A stretch of DNA of 64,000 bases. Origin: Buxus sempervirens (lineage: Eukaryota; Streptophyta; Magnoliopsida; Buxales; Buxaceae). The translations under genes and the position numbers were made by a program. Positions 29,898 through 41,306 of the stretch are shown in pieces. Below the pieces are notes generated by a model. The model saw only the letters and a list, made by a program, of their open reading frames with translations, did not search any database and was not told the DNA's origin. The DNA is taken from NCBI GenBank assembly GCA_947561395.2, contig OX387184.1, positions 41,282,766 through 41,346,765 on the forward strand, given 5' to 3'. The stretch's first letter is position 1; each line of letters starts with the position of its first letter.

Positions 29898-30450
29898 GCG
29901 GGAATTGCAGAGCAATGATCTGCAAAGATTAGACAAGCCCAAATTGTGCTTCCTTGACCATGATTTGCTTGGTTCAATTTAATTTTGCAAAATAATTTTG
30001 GGTGAAGATTTGCCAAAAAGCCCTAACTTTGAGGGGGCATTTCTCCAAGTTGTCTTAAATTCCACTAAGCTCTCGTGGCTATGAAGTGGATTTTAAGCCC
30101 AAAATAAGTTTTTTTGAAAAACTGATTTTTCATCAAACCATATTTAAAATTGAATGAATATTTTCTTTCTGACAAACACATTTCTCCAAGTTGTCTTAAA
30201 TTCCACTGAGCTCTCGTGGCTATGAAGTGGATTTTAAGCCCAAAATAGGTTTTTTGAAAATAGCAGATTTTGCAGCAAACCATGTTTAAAATTTTGACTA
30301 AATATTTCCTTTTTGACCAACACACATTTTTCCCCTTTTTTCTTTTTTTTTTTCTTCCCTTTTTTCTTTTTTTCTCTTTTCCTCTTTTTTTTCTTTTTTT
30401 TCTTTTCTTTTTCTCTTTTTCTTCTCCTTCTTTTTTCTGTTTTTCTTTTG
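29898..30450. other. B: spacer between the 3' LTR and the aORF1 promoter
   Basis: Non-coding. A roughly 65-base segment containing CTCTCGTGGCTATGAAGTGG occurs twice (about 30060-30125 and 30198-30265), and a long pyrimidine tract covers 30325-30440. The string CACGAGAGCTCAGTG also occurs in A near 23545, so the segment belongs to the family. Confidence 0.6.
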
Positions 30451-30512
30451 TACCCGATGTATTTGGTCGGATAAGAAAACCTTCATTTGTATCCGACGTA
30501 AGTTGTCAGATA
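30451..30512. promoter_or_regulatory. Dyad array upstream of aORF1 in B (2 units, 39 bp apart)
   Basis: TACCCGAT, 7 nt, GTCGGATA at 30451 and TATCCGAC, 7 nt, GTCAGATA at 30490, with a 16 nt spacer. It lies just before the CT-rich leader of the plus-strand gene, as in A. TTATATGAG at 30521 could act as a weak TATA. Confidence 0.8.
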
Positions 30513-31725
30513 CATTAGGTTATATGAGTCGCGTGCGTGACCTCGACCTTTCTCATTTCTCTTCTTCTTCGATTGATAAAAGCGGACACAAACTCTTCTT
30601 CCACGACGAGAGCTCGATCTCTCCTTCCTCCGGTGACTTCTTTGAGCTCCGGCGACTCCTATTTACACTGGCGACCGTTCTCAACTTTGGCAACTTACCT
30701 TGACTCCAGCATTTGCTTATTGCTAAGCCCTAGCCCGGTTTTTTTCTCAAATTTCCGGTGATTCCACAGCCCGCCACCTTGGTGTTGACCTCCGGTGGTA
30801 TTTTATTTGTGTTCCGGCTACCTAGGCGACGTTCCCCGCACATAAGATTGTCACTAGTCGCCCATCTCTCCACTGTTCTTGCCGAAATTGACAGTGAGTG
30901 GCTTATTTGTTCCACGTTTGTTCCCAATTTCCGGTAACCTTTTATCTCTTCATTCTTGAATTTATGCAAGACTTGAGTTTGAATGTTTTTGGTGAGTATG
31001 AATTCACTGAATCTTGCAATTGCTTGTATCTGATTGTTATAACCATATAATGTCATACTCTTTCCCAAAATTTTTAGATAATCCTTGTTTGCCTTTTTTA
31101 CTACTGCCTTTTGATGATTGTCAAAGCAAGCTTGCCTTCTGATGCATCTTTATTAATTTCTATGCTTAACTTGATTTGCATTTTAGAATTCTTTTGAGAT
31201 GCAATTCTTGTTTCGATCATTGAGCCACTATAACTTCTTTATGCAATATTCACTTTGCTCTTGCTGTTACATGTTTACTTTGTCTCCTTGAGTGTACCCA
31301 TGCTGTGGTTTGCTTTTCTAATTTGCCAATTCCTTGAGTCTAATTGCCGGTGACATTTTCCCACTGAGTTGCATGATTTTCCAATGTTTTTGAATTTCCG
31401 GTGGTGAAAAATTGTCTCTTCGAGTGCCAAGCTATGATCTGTTCTTCCTTAATCTGATTTTAGCATGCTTTTGACCAAAGTGGTGCTTCGACTGCCAGAA
31501 CTTTTCCCTACTTGGCCCTTGGGTTCCACAGTTTATTTTGATCTTTGATTAGCTAAGACCCTTTTGCTTTTGCATCACTGTCCTGCTTTCATGTAGGAGT
31601 CCTATAGTAAATTAGTAGATATTAAGCCTTGTAGAGATCTTTAAGACAAAATGCTTTAGAACCAGAATTTAGCACAAAATTTGTTAGTTAGACAGAAATA
31701 TCAAACACTTCCTTGTTTCCTATAG
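30513..31725 (+). other. 5' leader and leader intron of aORF1 in B
   Basis: CT-rich leader (30540-30700, TTCTTC-type runs) followed by about 1 kb of T-rich intron-like sequence ending TTTCCTATAG directly before ATG 31726. No ORF here is convincing. Confidence 0.55.
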
Positions 31726-34637
31726 ATGGCTAGAGGTTGCTCTTGTGTGCGAGAGGAGGTTGATCCTGCTGATCAGAGTGCCACCTTGTCCGAGCCATTA
31801 GATGATTCCAGAGAGAGCTCTGGAGAGGGCTCTGCTGAGGTAGGCTTCCCAATATTTTCTTTTCCCTCCTATTTTTTTCTACACAAACCTTCATACTTTA
31901 CACTTTTGAATTTTAGCCCGTTGTGGTTCCTGCTCGAGGTCATGGGAGAGACCGAGGTCGAGGCCGAGATGGAGATCAGGCAGAGGAGGCCGTTAGAGGT
32001 AGAGGACGAGGCCGAGGTAGGGGCCGAGTTCAGGATCAGGCCCTTGAGGGTGAGGAAGGCCGTGGCAGAGGCCGAGGACGTAGCAGGGCCAAAGGTGCGG
32101 TTCAGGATCAGGCCTCTGGAGGTGATGCTAGGGGGTTCCAGTTAGTCTTTCATGTGGAGTTGCGAGCATCTGTTTAGGACACTGAGCTTCTCAGTGGGTT
32201 GGATCATCATCCATCGATGTGTGTCCGAGCAGATCTTCCTCTTCAGTATCCTCCCTCTCATCTCCGAGGTAGTTGGGGGAGGTTCTATGAGTTGTATCAG
32301 ACCCTTTCTCCCGGACTCAGATGGGAGTTTCGTAGATGCCGCTTTGATCATTTTCTACTCATCCCGTCGTTCCGAGCGGACCTCCCTCTTATCTTTGCCA
32401 TGCTGGAGCGATACTTTCCTGACACACAGTCCTTCCATCTGCCGGATGTTGAGCTGGGGATTCATCCTTCAAATTTTGTTATGCTCACTAGCATCCCCTT
32501 GACGGGTAGGACTATTGAGATGGAGCGTCCTTCAGCTGTGGATATTTGCACCTTGTTAGGGTATGACGATCTTTCTGAGGCTGCTTGGGATGACAGGAGT
32601 GGTCGGATCTCTATCAGCTGGTTACGTGGCAGCATTATCGATCACACTGACCGGAGGCATGCGACTATGGCTGAGGATCATGAAGGCTTCGTCCCTCTAT
32701 TCCGATGGGTCTTTCTGTTGATGCTGGGTAGCTGCTTCTTCCAGGAGGATACGACATCGGTCAGCCCTGTCTTTTTGGATGTCCTGAGAGATCTTCGGCA
32801 GACCAGGTGGTTAGCATGGGGCCGGTTGATATATGGGACTATATTAGCCGGACTGAGTCGAGTCATCCGCGATCTGGCTGCTCTGAGAGGGGATGGTATT
32901 AGCTGCTGATTTTTCTGGAAGATTTTACAGGTAAGGAATATTTTTGCTTAATTTCTTTTAAAAATTCTTTTATCTCCTTCTAACTTGTTTTCTTTCCTTG
33001 CCAGATATTCATGTATATACACATGACATATTTCCGCCCTTCTCCTGTGCTTGGTGCCACAGAGTTCCCCGTAGCTATACTGTGGTCTGTTCTTGAGAGG
33101 GACGCGGATAGGAGCCAGCCACGATCTGCCCGGGTGCACTTAGACCGCTCTCGCCATTTTGATGTAAACTTTCCTCACCCTTCAATCTTCTGTTTTCCTC
33201 AAAACTACCTTTGTATCTGACACTCTTTATTTTGATTGCAGCTCATACTGGCCCGCCAGGACGTGGATGACGAGGTTGCTTGTTAGGAGATGGTACAGGA
33301 TGCCTTTGAGCGAGATGTGCGACGCCAGTCCTACCAGTGTTTCATCGAGAGACTTGGCAGGATTATGTATTTAGGCGAGCGCCTATACTTTCAGCATATG
33401 AGCGTCCCTCGCATTCCTGTTTATCCACCTCCCGTTGGTCCTACCATCCTCCTACCTGGATTTGATGTTGCCCAGTTTGATCAGTGGGAGGATGCGGAGG
33501 CGCTTATAGTAGCCGGGGATTATGAGGAGTTGATTTAGAGAGTATCCATCGGCTATCTGATGGACCGGTCCACCCATGCCGAGGTGACTGAGATAGGCGG
33601 GATTTTTATCCAGGTTCATGATGACACTGTAAGTTACCTTCTCCTTTCTTATTTCCTTCAGTTCTGTATTTGTGCCTCTAATCCCCTTCTTGTTGATAGG
33701 TAGAGGAGTTGAATGCTCTTCGGGACCGGTTCCAGAGTCAGCGAGCCACTATTGATGATATGATCACCGAGCATGATGCGACCGTGGCCCAGAGAAATGC
33801 CTGAATCAGAGAGCTGGAGGCTTTGGTTGCTGAGCTTAGGGCTAGACAGGTATCTAGTTCTTTATAACTCTATCTCTTTCCTTTCTAATATTTCCCTGTT
33901 TTTTTGAAATGAAATGTTTGACTTTTGCAGGATCCAGTCCCAGATCATGGTGTTGCCTTTGAGCCAGACCTTCCTGTTCCTAGTCCATCTCCGGTTTGGA
34001 CTGTTGATCCCGAGGACACCTCAGCTGCTGACCCGATTGTATCTCCTGTTTCTGCTACTCTTGTGGATCCTGTTGGCACCTTATCTCCAGTGATGGTTCC
34101 TGATCCAAAGGACATCCCGGCCGCCGACCCGGTTGTATCTCCTGTTTCTACTACTCCTGCGGATCCTGTTGGCACCTCATCTCCAATGATGGTTCCTGCT
34201 CCTGATGTCCCTAGTAAGCCTTCTTCAGCGTCATCTCTTAGGTTCATTTTTGTACTTCAATTTTTGACTTCATTTCCATTAATCCAGCTATTTCTGTTCC
34301 TGATCCTCCTTCCGCTGCTGCCGAGACTTCTGGAGCTGTGCAAGTGGAGACTACTGTGGCTGAGGACCCAGTTGAGCCCGAGGCGGCTATCCTTCAAGCC
34401 AAGCCTGCTCCTGCTGAGCCAAAGGCTTCCTCATCAGATTCTGTTCCTACTGGCCCATATCCTGACAATTCGGCCTACTATCTGAAGTATCAGATTCAGT
34501 CCTTTTTGGGCCGGAGACCACGCTATCTTGCCGAGCGCCTTCTGACACGTGTCTTTAGGCATCGACCATCTCGAGGTAGAGGCCGTAGAGGAGCGCGTGA
34601 CAAAGGACGCGAGGATGATCCTGCACAGGAGCAGTAG
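31726..34637 (+). pseudogene. Element B antisense gene 1 (aORF1): seven-exon PMD-like protein
   Basis: Exons: 31726-31839, 31917-32930, 33005-33163, 33242-33628, 33700-33849, 33931-34213 and 34288-34637. All introns are GT-AG and 73-81 bp long. All phases are consistent, and exon 3 has the same length as in A (159). Exon 2 starts with a strongly RG-rich stretch (RGRGRGRGRGR). The PMD-like region follows: CVRADLPLQYP, GRFYELYQTLSPG, MLERYFPDTQSFHLPD, VELGIHPSNFVMLTSI, LLMLGSCFFQEDTTSV and LAWGRLIYGTILAGL. Exon 5 is a coiled coil, exon 6 has repeated Pro/Val/Asp-rich modules (VSPVSTTPADPVGTSSP), and exon 7 ends in a basic RG tail. In-frame stops lie near 32175, 32908, 33284, 33536 and 33802, so it is dead. 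It is sited between integrase and the 3' LTR, opposite to pol. Confidence 0.83.
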
Positions 34638-34832
34638 ATTAGGATTTTTATGTATTTATATCATCCTTGTACGAACGAGACTTGCATATATATGAAAAAA
34701 AAACTTTTTATTCATTCTCTCTTGTTTTGCTCTCTTTTTCTTCTCATTTTTGTGCAATTATAACTTGTAAACAGGTAAAAAATTTGAATTTTTCTTCATT
34801 CTCTTTTTTTTTTTTTTTGCTCTTTTTCCTTG

Positions 34833-34972
34833 TATCCAATATATCAGATCGGATACAATAACATGTTTTTGTATCCGACAAGAAATGTCGTATATAAGCA
34901 ATTTCTTTTGTATCCGACAGTTTTCGTCGGATATGAACAAAACCTTTTGTATCCGATCTAATATGTCGGATA
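34833..34972. promoter_or_regulatory. Dyad array upstream of aORF2 in B (4 units, exact 39 bp period)
   Basis: Units at 34833, 34872, 34911 and 34950, 23 bp each (TATCCGAC, 7 nt, GTCGGATA and variants) with 16 nt spacers ending TTTTG. It ends 14 bases before the TATA box. Confidence 0.88.
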
Positions 34973-34985
34973 CATTAAAACATGC

Positions 34986-34993
34986 TATAAAAG
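34986..34993 (+). promoter_or_regulatory. TATA box of aORF2 in B
   Basis: TATAAAAG, 110 bases before the ATG at 35103, directly downstream of the dyad array. Confidence 0.72.
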
Positions 34994-35102
34994 CAATTGG
35001 CCTCGGGATTTGAGTCATTTTTACGAGTTTTTGAGTTTAGAAAACCCCATTTTCGCCTCTTTCCTCCTCCCATTGATTCTTAGCAAGCTCCAATCATCCC
35101 TA

Positions 35103-36783
35103 ATGGCTTCCGGATCATCTTCTGCCCCATTATTGTCTGTCAACGCAGCCTCCCCTGCAAAACAACCTTTTAGAACAAACCCCCTAATCTCACTAGGTAC
35201 AACCCTGTAGATTCATTCTATACTCGGTGGGTTAACTCTATGACCCTTGACGAAGAGATTAGATGGGATTCTATTCACCTAGGTCACACCTTGCTCATCC
35301 CTTCCATCACGTTTAAGTGAGAGATTATTGAGGCTATGATTGGTCACTGGGTATCTGACTTGAATCTTTTTCGGTTTGGAGACAAAGAGATGACCCCAAC
35401 CATTGAAGAGGTTGAAACCATCCTTGGCTTTGAGCTTTGTAGAGAAAGTAGTGAACCCGCCCCTCAGGCCTAGCTACAAGAAAGAGGCTTCTACTTTTCT
35501 GGGTATAAGGAAAAAGGATTTAGGGGATTCTGACCCACTTTTGACTTTATCCAAGTCTTTTCTGACTAAGAAGCTCTTTAGGGGGGAAAACAAGGAAGCT
35601 AGATTTAATGCCCTGGCCCTAATAGTGGTCAATCAACTACTTTTCTCACAGGATGATGATGAAGTTGACTTGGCCCTGATCTCAGTCATCTGTCAGGTTA
35701 GGGAGCAGAAGAGATTGACCCCTATGATTTTTGCAAGGATGTACCAAGCCTTGACCGGCTGCTATCACAGGAAGAAGAAGCGCTTCCTGTCATGTGCCCC
35801 TATCCTGCAGGTAAAATTCCTTCTCTTTTTTTTTTTCTCTTTTCTTTTTTTTTTTTATAATACATTGACATATCCCTTCCCTTCTGCAGCTTTGGTTACT
35901 TGACCACTTGAGTAAAATTGAAGAGATTAATCGGCATTTCTTTCCAAGCTTGAAAGTTCCAGTCTTGATGAGCAACCGAGGGTGTCCTGACATCCCAGGA
36001 GGCAAGCAGGGTTGGTTTCCTTTCTTGGCTACACTCCAAGATGATCAGGTGAGGTGGCCTGGCACTTATCAACCCAATGCAGAGACCGTGATCAGTTTCA
36101 GAGACAGCAAATTCTTGGTTCTAGCGGCCTTGAGACATGCTGTGCTCTACCTCCCTTTGCAAGTTCTTCGGCAGTTCAGAGCGACCCAGGGGATTATATT
36201 CCCAAGTGGATACAAGGACTACCTTGGGCCACTTTCACCAACTACCATGAGGCTAAATGCTTGGTTGATGAGGGAGTGGTCCTATGTTCGTTTCATGCGA
36301 GGCCCAGTCTTCTCAGAGTCCCATGTGAAGGACTACCTCTTCTGGATCAAAGAGCAAATTCAAAGTCAGGCCCTAGTACTCGAGGATCCTCCTGCAGTTT
36401 TAGCTCCCACTTATGAAGACATTTTGGAGTCCGAAAGAGCATCTCACCGGCAACTTCAGCAGATATGGGTACAAGAAGCCCAAGAGCTTAGGATACAAGG
36501 CCTTGATCTGGAGAGGCAACTTGAAGAGCAGGTATCCCGCCGTCTTACTATGGAAAATCAACTTGAGGAGCAAAGGCAAGCTCGCTGCTTTGAAGTCCGA
36601 GTACTGCGGCAGAAGCACCAGGATGCTTTAGCCAACCTTAGAGGCATGAGGATTAGGCAGGCACTTTCAGATGAGGTTATCTCCTTTTTTAGCGATCCGG
36701 ATGCAGAGGGGGCTTCTGGGGTTATTGCAGCTCAGACAGCTCGGATTCGGGAGCTTGAGGAGCGGCTAGGGGATAGAGACTAG
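35103..36783 (+). pseudogene. Element B antisense gene 2 (aORF2): DUF7745-like protein with coiled coil
   Basis: Exon 1 runs 35103-35810 (ends CTGCAG/GTAAAA); exon 2 runs 35890-36783. The ATG at 35103 is supported by the aligned start in A (MASPTPLS versus MASGSSSA). The DUF7745-like region is present but broken by a frameshift near 35190, a TGA near 35319 (TGG in A) and a further frameshift near 35430. Exon 2 is intact: QDDQVRWPGTYQPNAET, FMRGPVFSESHVKDY, YEDILESERASHRQLQ, then a coiled coil to LEERLGDRD. Function unknown. Exon boundaries are the same as in A. Confidence 0.8.
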
Positions 36784-37719
36784 CCTTTCTTTTTTTTTTT
36801 GCACTTTTAGTTTTTTCATACCTTTGTATCAAAGCAAACTCCAATAGTGGAAAGACAAGGGATTTTATTCAAAAATAACTTTTTATACTATTGGCCTCAA
36901 AATTCTCAGATGCTTGTAAAAACAAAGGTTTTATGAAAAGTATTTGATTTCTCATCACTGGCCAAAATATAATTTTTTTGCTTTTTTGTCTTTTATTATT
37001 TTTTTGAATTTTTGTCCAAAACACTTAATCACACACAATTAAAAGAATTGAAATCAAGTGAATAATGAAAGGGGTAACCCAAGCAATAGGGAGAGATCAA
37101 ATCCGTCTGTCCCGTGACCTTTAGAATCATCCCCAAATGGCTTTTCCTACATTTTCAATCCCGTTATTCTCAATCTGCTCAGTCTCGGTACTCGTGCTGA
37201 TTTCTCTTGGATAACATGATCAACTCAACCTCTGATTTTTCTTTTTTTTTTCTTCGTTTTTTTCTTTTTGCCAATATTGCCCCTAGTGCTAGTTACGGTT
37301 TTCACTAAGGCTGGCTTTTGCATTCCTTCATCACCAATCTTACTCTGAAATTTGAATGAATATACTAAAATCACCGAGGGCTTAAGAATAGGATGAAACA
37401 AAGGCTAGGCTCGGTTTATGAAAAAAAGGGTGTTAAAGGCTCAAAAATTTTCAACCATGAAAATAGGTCAACTGGACTTATAGTCATGATGTATATAACC
37501 TTGATTCCCCAAATTTTGCTTTCATTTGATATTTCTCTTTTTTCTTTTTTTCTTTCTGTCTTTTGTTTTTGCCCCAATTGGCCTTGCCCTAGTATGCAAC
37601 TGTAAGTCCCAGTTTAGGTTTATCAAAGAAACGAACAGGCTTGACTTGGTTAAACTAAGGATTAAAATTTTTGGGAAATAAAGAAAAATTGCCCCGGATC
37701 ATTTCCTAGTAATATTCAT
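36784..37719. other. Convergent 3' region between aORF2 and pol of B
   Basis: Non-coding, homologous to 15947-16883 in A in inverted orientation. The 3' ends of sense and antisense transcripts would meet or overlap here. Confidence 0.6.
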
Positions 37720-40700
37720 TCAAGGAAAATACCTCTTTACTGCATCAAAGTTAATTGGCTCAGGAAAATCCTTTCCATCCATTTCTGTTAAGATGAGTGC
37801 ACCCCCTGACAGGACCTTCTTAACAACATAAGGCCCTTCCCAATTTGGCTTGAACTTCCCTCGAAGATCTTCCAAAAATGGTAAGATTTTCTTTAGTACC
37901 AAGTTTCCTTCTTGAAAAGTTCTAGGCTTCACCTTCTTATTGTAAGCCCGGGCCATTCTCTTCTGGTACAATTGGCTATGACAAAGCGCCTTCAAACGCT
38001 TTTCTTCTATCAGATTAAGTTGATCATGTCTTGACTGTATCCATTCAGCTTCCATGAGCACTCTCAGTGATGGGATTTCAACTTCCACGGGTAAAACTGC
38101 TTCCATTCCATAAACCAAGGAGTAAGGGGTTACCCCAGTAGAAGTCCGGATCGAAGTCCTGTAGGCATGTAGAGCAAGTGGTAGCATTTCGTGCCAATCT
38201 CTGTAACTCACCACCATTTTCTGAATGATTTTCTTTATATTTTTGTTTGCTGCTTCTACTGCCTCGTTCATCTTTGGTCTGTACAGAGCGGACTTGTGAT
38301 GGGTAATCTGGAATTGCTCACACAACTTCTTCATATACTCGTTCTTAATATTTGAAGCGTTGTCTGATACTATGGCACTTGTCAGTCCATAGCGACAAAT
38401 AATTTTGTGCTTCAAAAACTTAAGAACATGGCTACTTGTGATATTCCCATATGAAGCCGCCTTTACCCACTTGGTGAAATAGTCGATTGCCACCAAGATA
38501 AATCTGTGCCCATTTGATGCCTTAGGGGAAATCATGCCAATGACGTCGATGCCCCACATGGAGAAGGGGTCATGGTGAGGTCATGTTATGCAACTCACTT
38601 GGGGGTGCATGCTTGTTATCTGCATATATTTGACATTGATGACACCTCTTGACATGTACACAGCAATTATGCTCCATCGTTAACCAATAGTATCCCAATC
38701 TCAGAATCTTCTTTGAAAGCATGTGTCCGTTCATATGGGGTCCACAGACTCCTCCATGTACAGTCTCAATCAACCTTTCTGACTCAGCCTTAGCAACACA
38801 TCTAAGCAGAATGTCATTATATGATCTCTTGTACAAATGTCCACCACTTAGTAGGAATTGACCGGCCAATCTTTGTATTGTCCTTTTCTCAGTGGAAGTG
38901 ACATTTTTTGGCAAACTCCAACCGTTCAAGAAATTTTTGATGTCTTGAAACCATAGTGCTTCCTCTTCTGGTGCTCCCTCTAGAACAAGACAATAAGCCG
39001 GTTCATCTCTGACCTCAATTTCCAGAGGTTTAATATCTACCCCTTCTGGCATGCTGACCATTGAAGCCAATGTTGCTAGGGCATCCGTGAACAGATTCTT
39101 GGCCCTTGGCCTATAGTTGAAGGAAATTCGAGTAAATTTTGTGCTTATTTCTTCCAAATACTAGTGATAGGGGATCAATTTGTGATCCTTGGTTTTCCAT
39201 TCACCCGTTGTTTGGAAGATGATAAGACTCAAATCTCCGTATACGTCAAGTTCCTCCACTTGGTCTATGGCGGCTTGCAACCCAATTATGCACGCTTCAT
39301 ACTCCACAATATTATTTGTGCACTGGAATCTCAATTTTACTGCGATCGGGATATGTGACCCATCTGGCTTGACCAATACTGCCCCACTTCCATTTCCGTT
39401 CATGTTGGCGGCCCCATCAAAGAACATTTGCCAAGAACTTTCACTCTCCTCTTCTTCAGTAAACAGAATTGCCTCATCGAGAAAGTCTTCAAAGGTTGGT
39501 ATTCTGGTAGAGGATGTGCAGCCAAGTGATCAGCAATGGCTTGACCCTTAATCACCTTCTGAGTGATGTACGTGAGGTCAAACTCGGATAGTAACAGCTG
39601 CCACTTTGCCGTTCTACTAGTTAGTGCCGGTTTCTCAAATAAGTACTTCAAAGGATCCATCCGAGATATCAATAAAGTGGAATGACTAAGGAAGTAATGC
39701 CTTAGTCTTTGAGTAGCCCATACTAGAGTGTAACAGGTTTTTTCCAACGGTGAGTACTTGGCTTCATATTCTGTGAATTTTTTACACAGATAGTAAATTG
39801 CCCTTTCCTTTCTGCCGGTCTCATCATACTGCCCCAAGACACATCCCATCGATGCTTCCAACACTGATAAGTACAGAATCAATGGTCTTCATGGAGTTGG
39901 TGGCACTAGCACAGGTGGATTCAGTAAATACTCCTTTATTGTATCAAAGGCCTGCTGGCAATCCTCATTCCAAATCGTCGAGTTATCCTTTCTTAGAAGC
40001 TTGAAAATTGGTTCACAGATAGCAGTGAGTTGTACTATGAACCGACTTATGTACTAAATTCTTCCAAGAAAACCACGAACCTCCTTCTCCGTTCTGGGTG
40101 ATGGCATCTCAATTATGGCCTTGGCTATAGTCAGGTCGATCTCAATTCCTCTTCGGCTTACTATAAATCCCAGCAATTTCCTTAATATAGCCCCAAAGAC
40201 GCATTTAGTCAGGTTAAGCCGTAGACTATACTTCCTGAGTCGATCAAACAACTTCTTCAGATTGATCAAATGGACCTCTTCTTTACATGATTTGGCAATC
40301 ATATCATCCACATAGACCTCCATTTCCTTATGGATCATATCATGGAATAGCGCTGTCATGACCCGCTGGTAGGTTGCCCCAGCGTTCTTAAGCCCAAACG
40401 GCATGACCGTGTAGTGAAAAGTACCCCAAGGTGTGATGAATGCTGTTTTTTCCTGATCTTCCTTAGCCATCTTGATCTGATTGTACCCAGAGAAGCCGTC
40501 CATAAATGAGAACAGGTTATGTACCACAGTATTATCAACCAGAATGTCGATGTGTGGAACTGGAAAATCATCCTTTGGGCTTGCCTTGTTCAAATCTCTA
40601 TAGTCCACGCACATTCTGACTTTCCCATCCTTCTTTGGTATTGGCACTATATTTACGAGCCACTCGAGGTATGTGGAGACTGCAAAAAATCCTGCTTGGA

Positions 40701-41306
40701 ATTGCTTGACCACTTCGTCCTTGACCTTCAGGGTCCATTCAGGTTTCAATCTTTTTAGCTTCTGCTTAATTGGCTTGACCCCTGGCAAAATTGGTAACTT
40801 GTGCACCACCATGTCAGTGTCCAACCTCGGCATGTCTCAATACGACCATGCGAATACATCTTTGTAGTCTGCCAAAAACCATGACATTTCATTACATTCC
40901 ACCTCAGTTAGGCATGCCCCAATCTTCACTATTTTTGGGTCATCTTCGGTCCCCAGATTTATTGAAATGGTCTCCCCAATATTAGGTTACACACCCCATT
41001 CATGACGTTTCAATTGATATTCAATTTCTTTTGGAAGGTCTTCTTCTTCGACCTCAGTCTCTTCTTCGATCCCCATGAGATCAAAGTCGAGCTCAAGGTT
41101 GAAGTCATATTCAACCTGGTCTAATTCTGTTTGCTTATACGGTTCATAAATGGTTTGGACCTTTTCGAAAAAATTAAATTTTCTAGAAAAAATAGAAAAA
41201 TCTTTTTGGGTTTTTTGTGAGCCTCCTACAAAAACTTCCCTTGAAGACAAAGGCTCATTAGGACCTTCAGGGAAATGGAATTCCACTAATGGAGTTCTTT
41301 TTTTTT
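37720..41306 (-). pseudogene. pol: Element B pol: RT, two RNase H domains, integrase
   Basis: Fragments in order: 41328-40987 (pre-RT), 40833-40054 (RT with FSFMDGFSGYNQIKM and YVDDMIAKS intact), 39882-39400 (gypsy RNase H, LYLSVLEASMG), 39427-39161 and 39157-38570 (plant-type RNase H with MFFDGAANMNGNG and DVYGDLSLI, then the integrase finger) and 38559-37720 (integrase WGIDVIGM, VSDNASN, EAVEAANKN, ending RYFP). The DDE residues are retained. A TGA (for Arg, near 40840), other stops and frameshifts at about 39420 and 38565 disable it. It aligns end to end with A's pol. Confidence 0.92.

Noticed and set aside
29642-34972. CRISPR-like regularly spaced repeats
   Set aside because: The dyads are 23-25 bp with short 14-16 nt spacers in a plant retrotransposon. 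Spacers resemble each other and no cas genes are possible in this context.
31726-36783. Host genes inserted between elements
   Set aside because: The same two genes with the same splice sites occupy the same place and orientation in A and B, so they belong to the elements.
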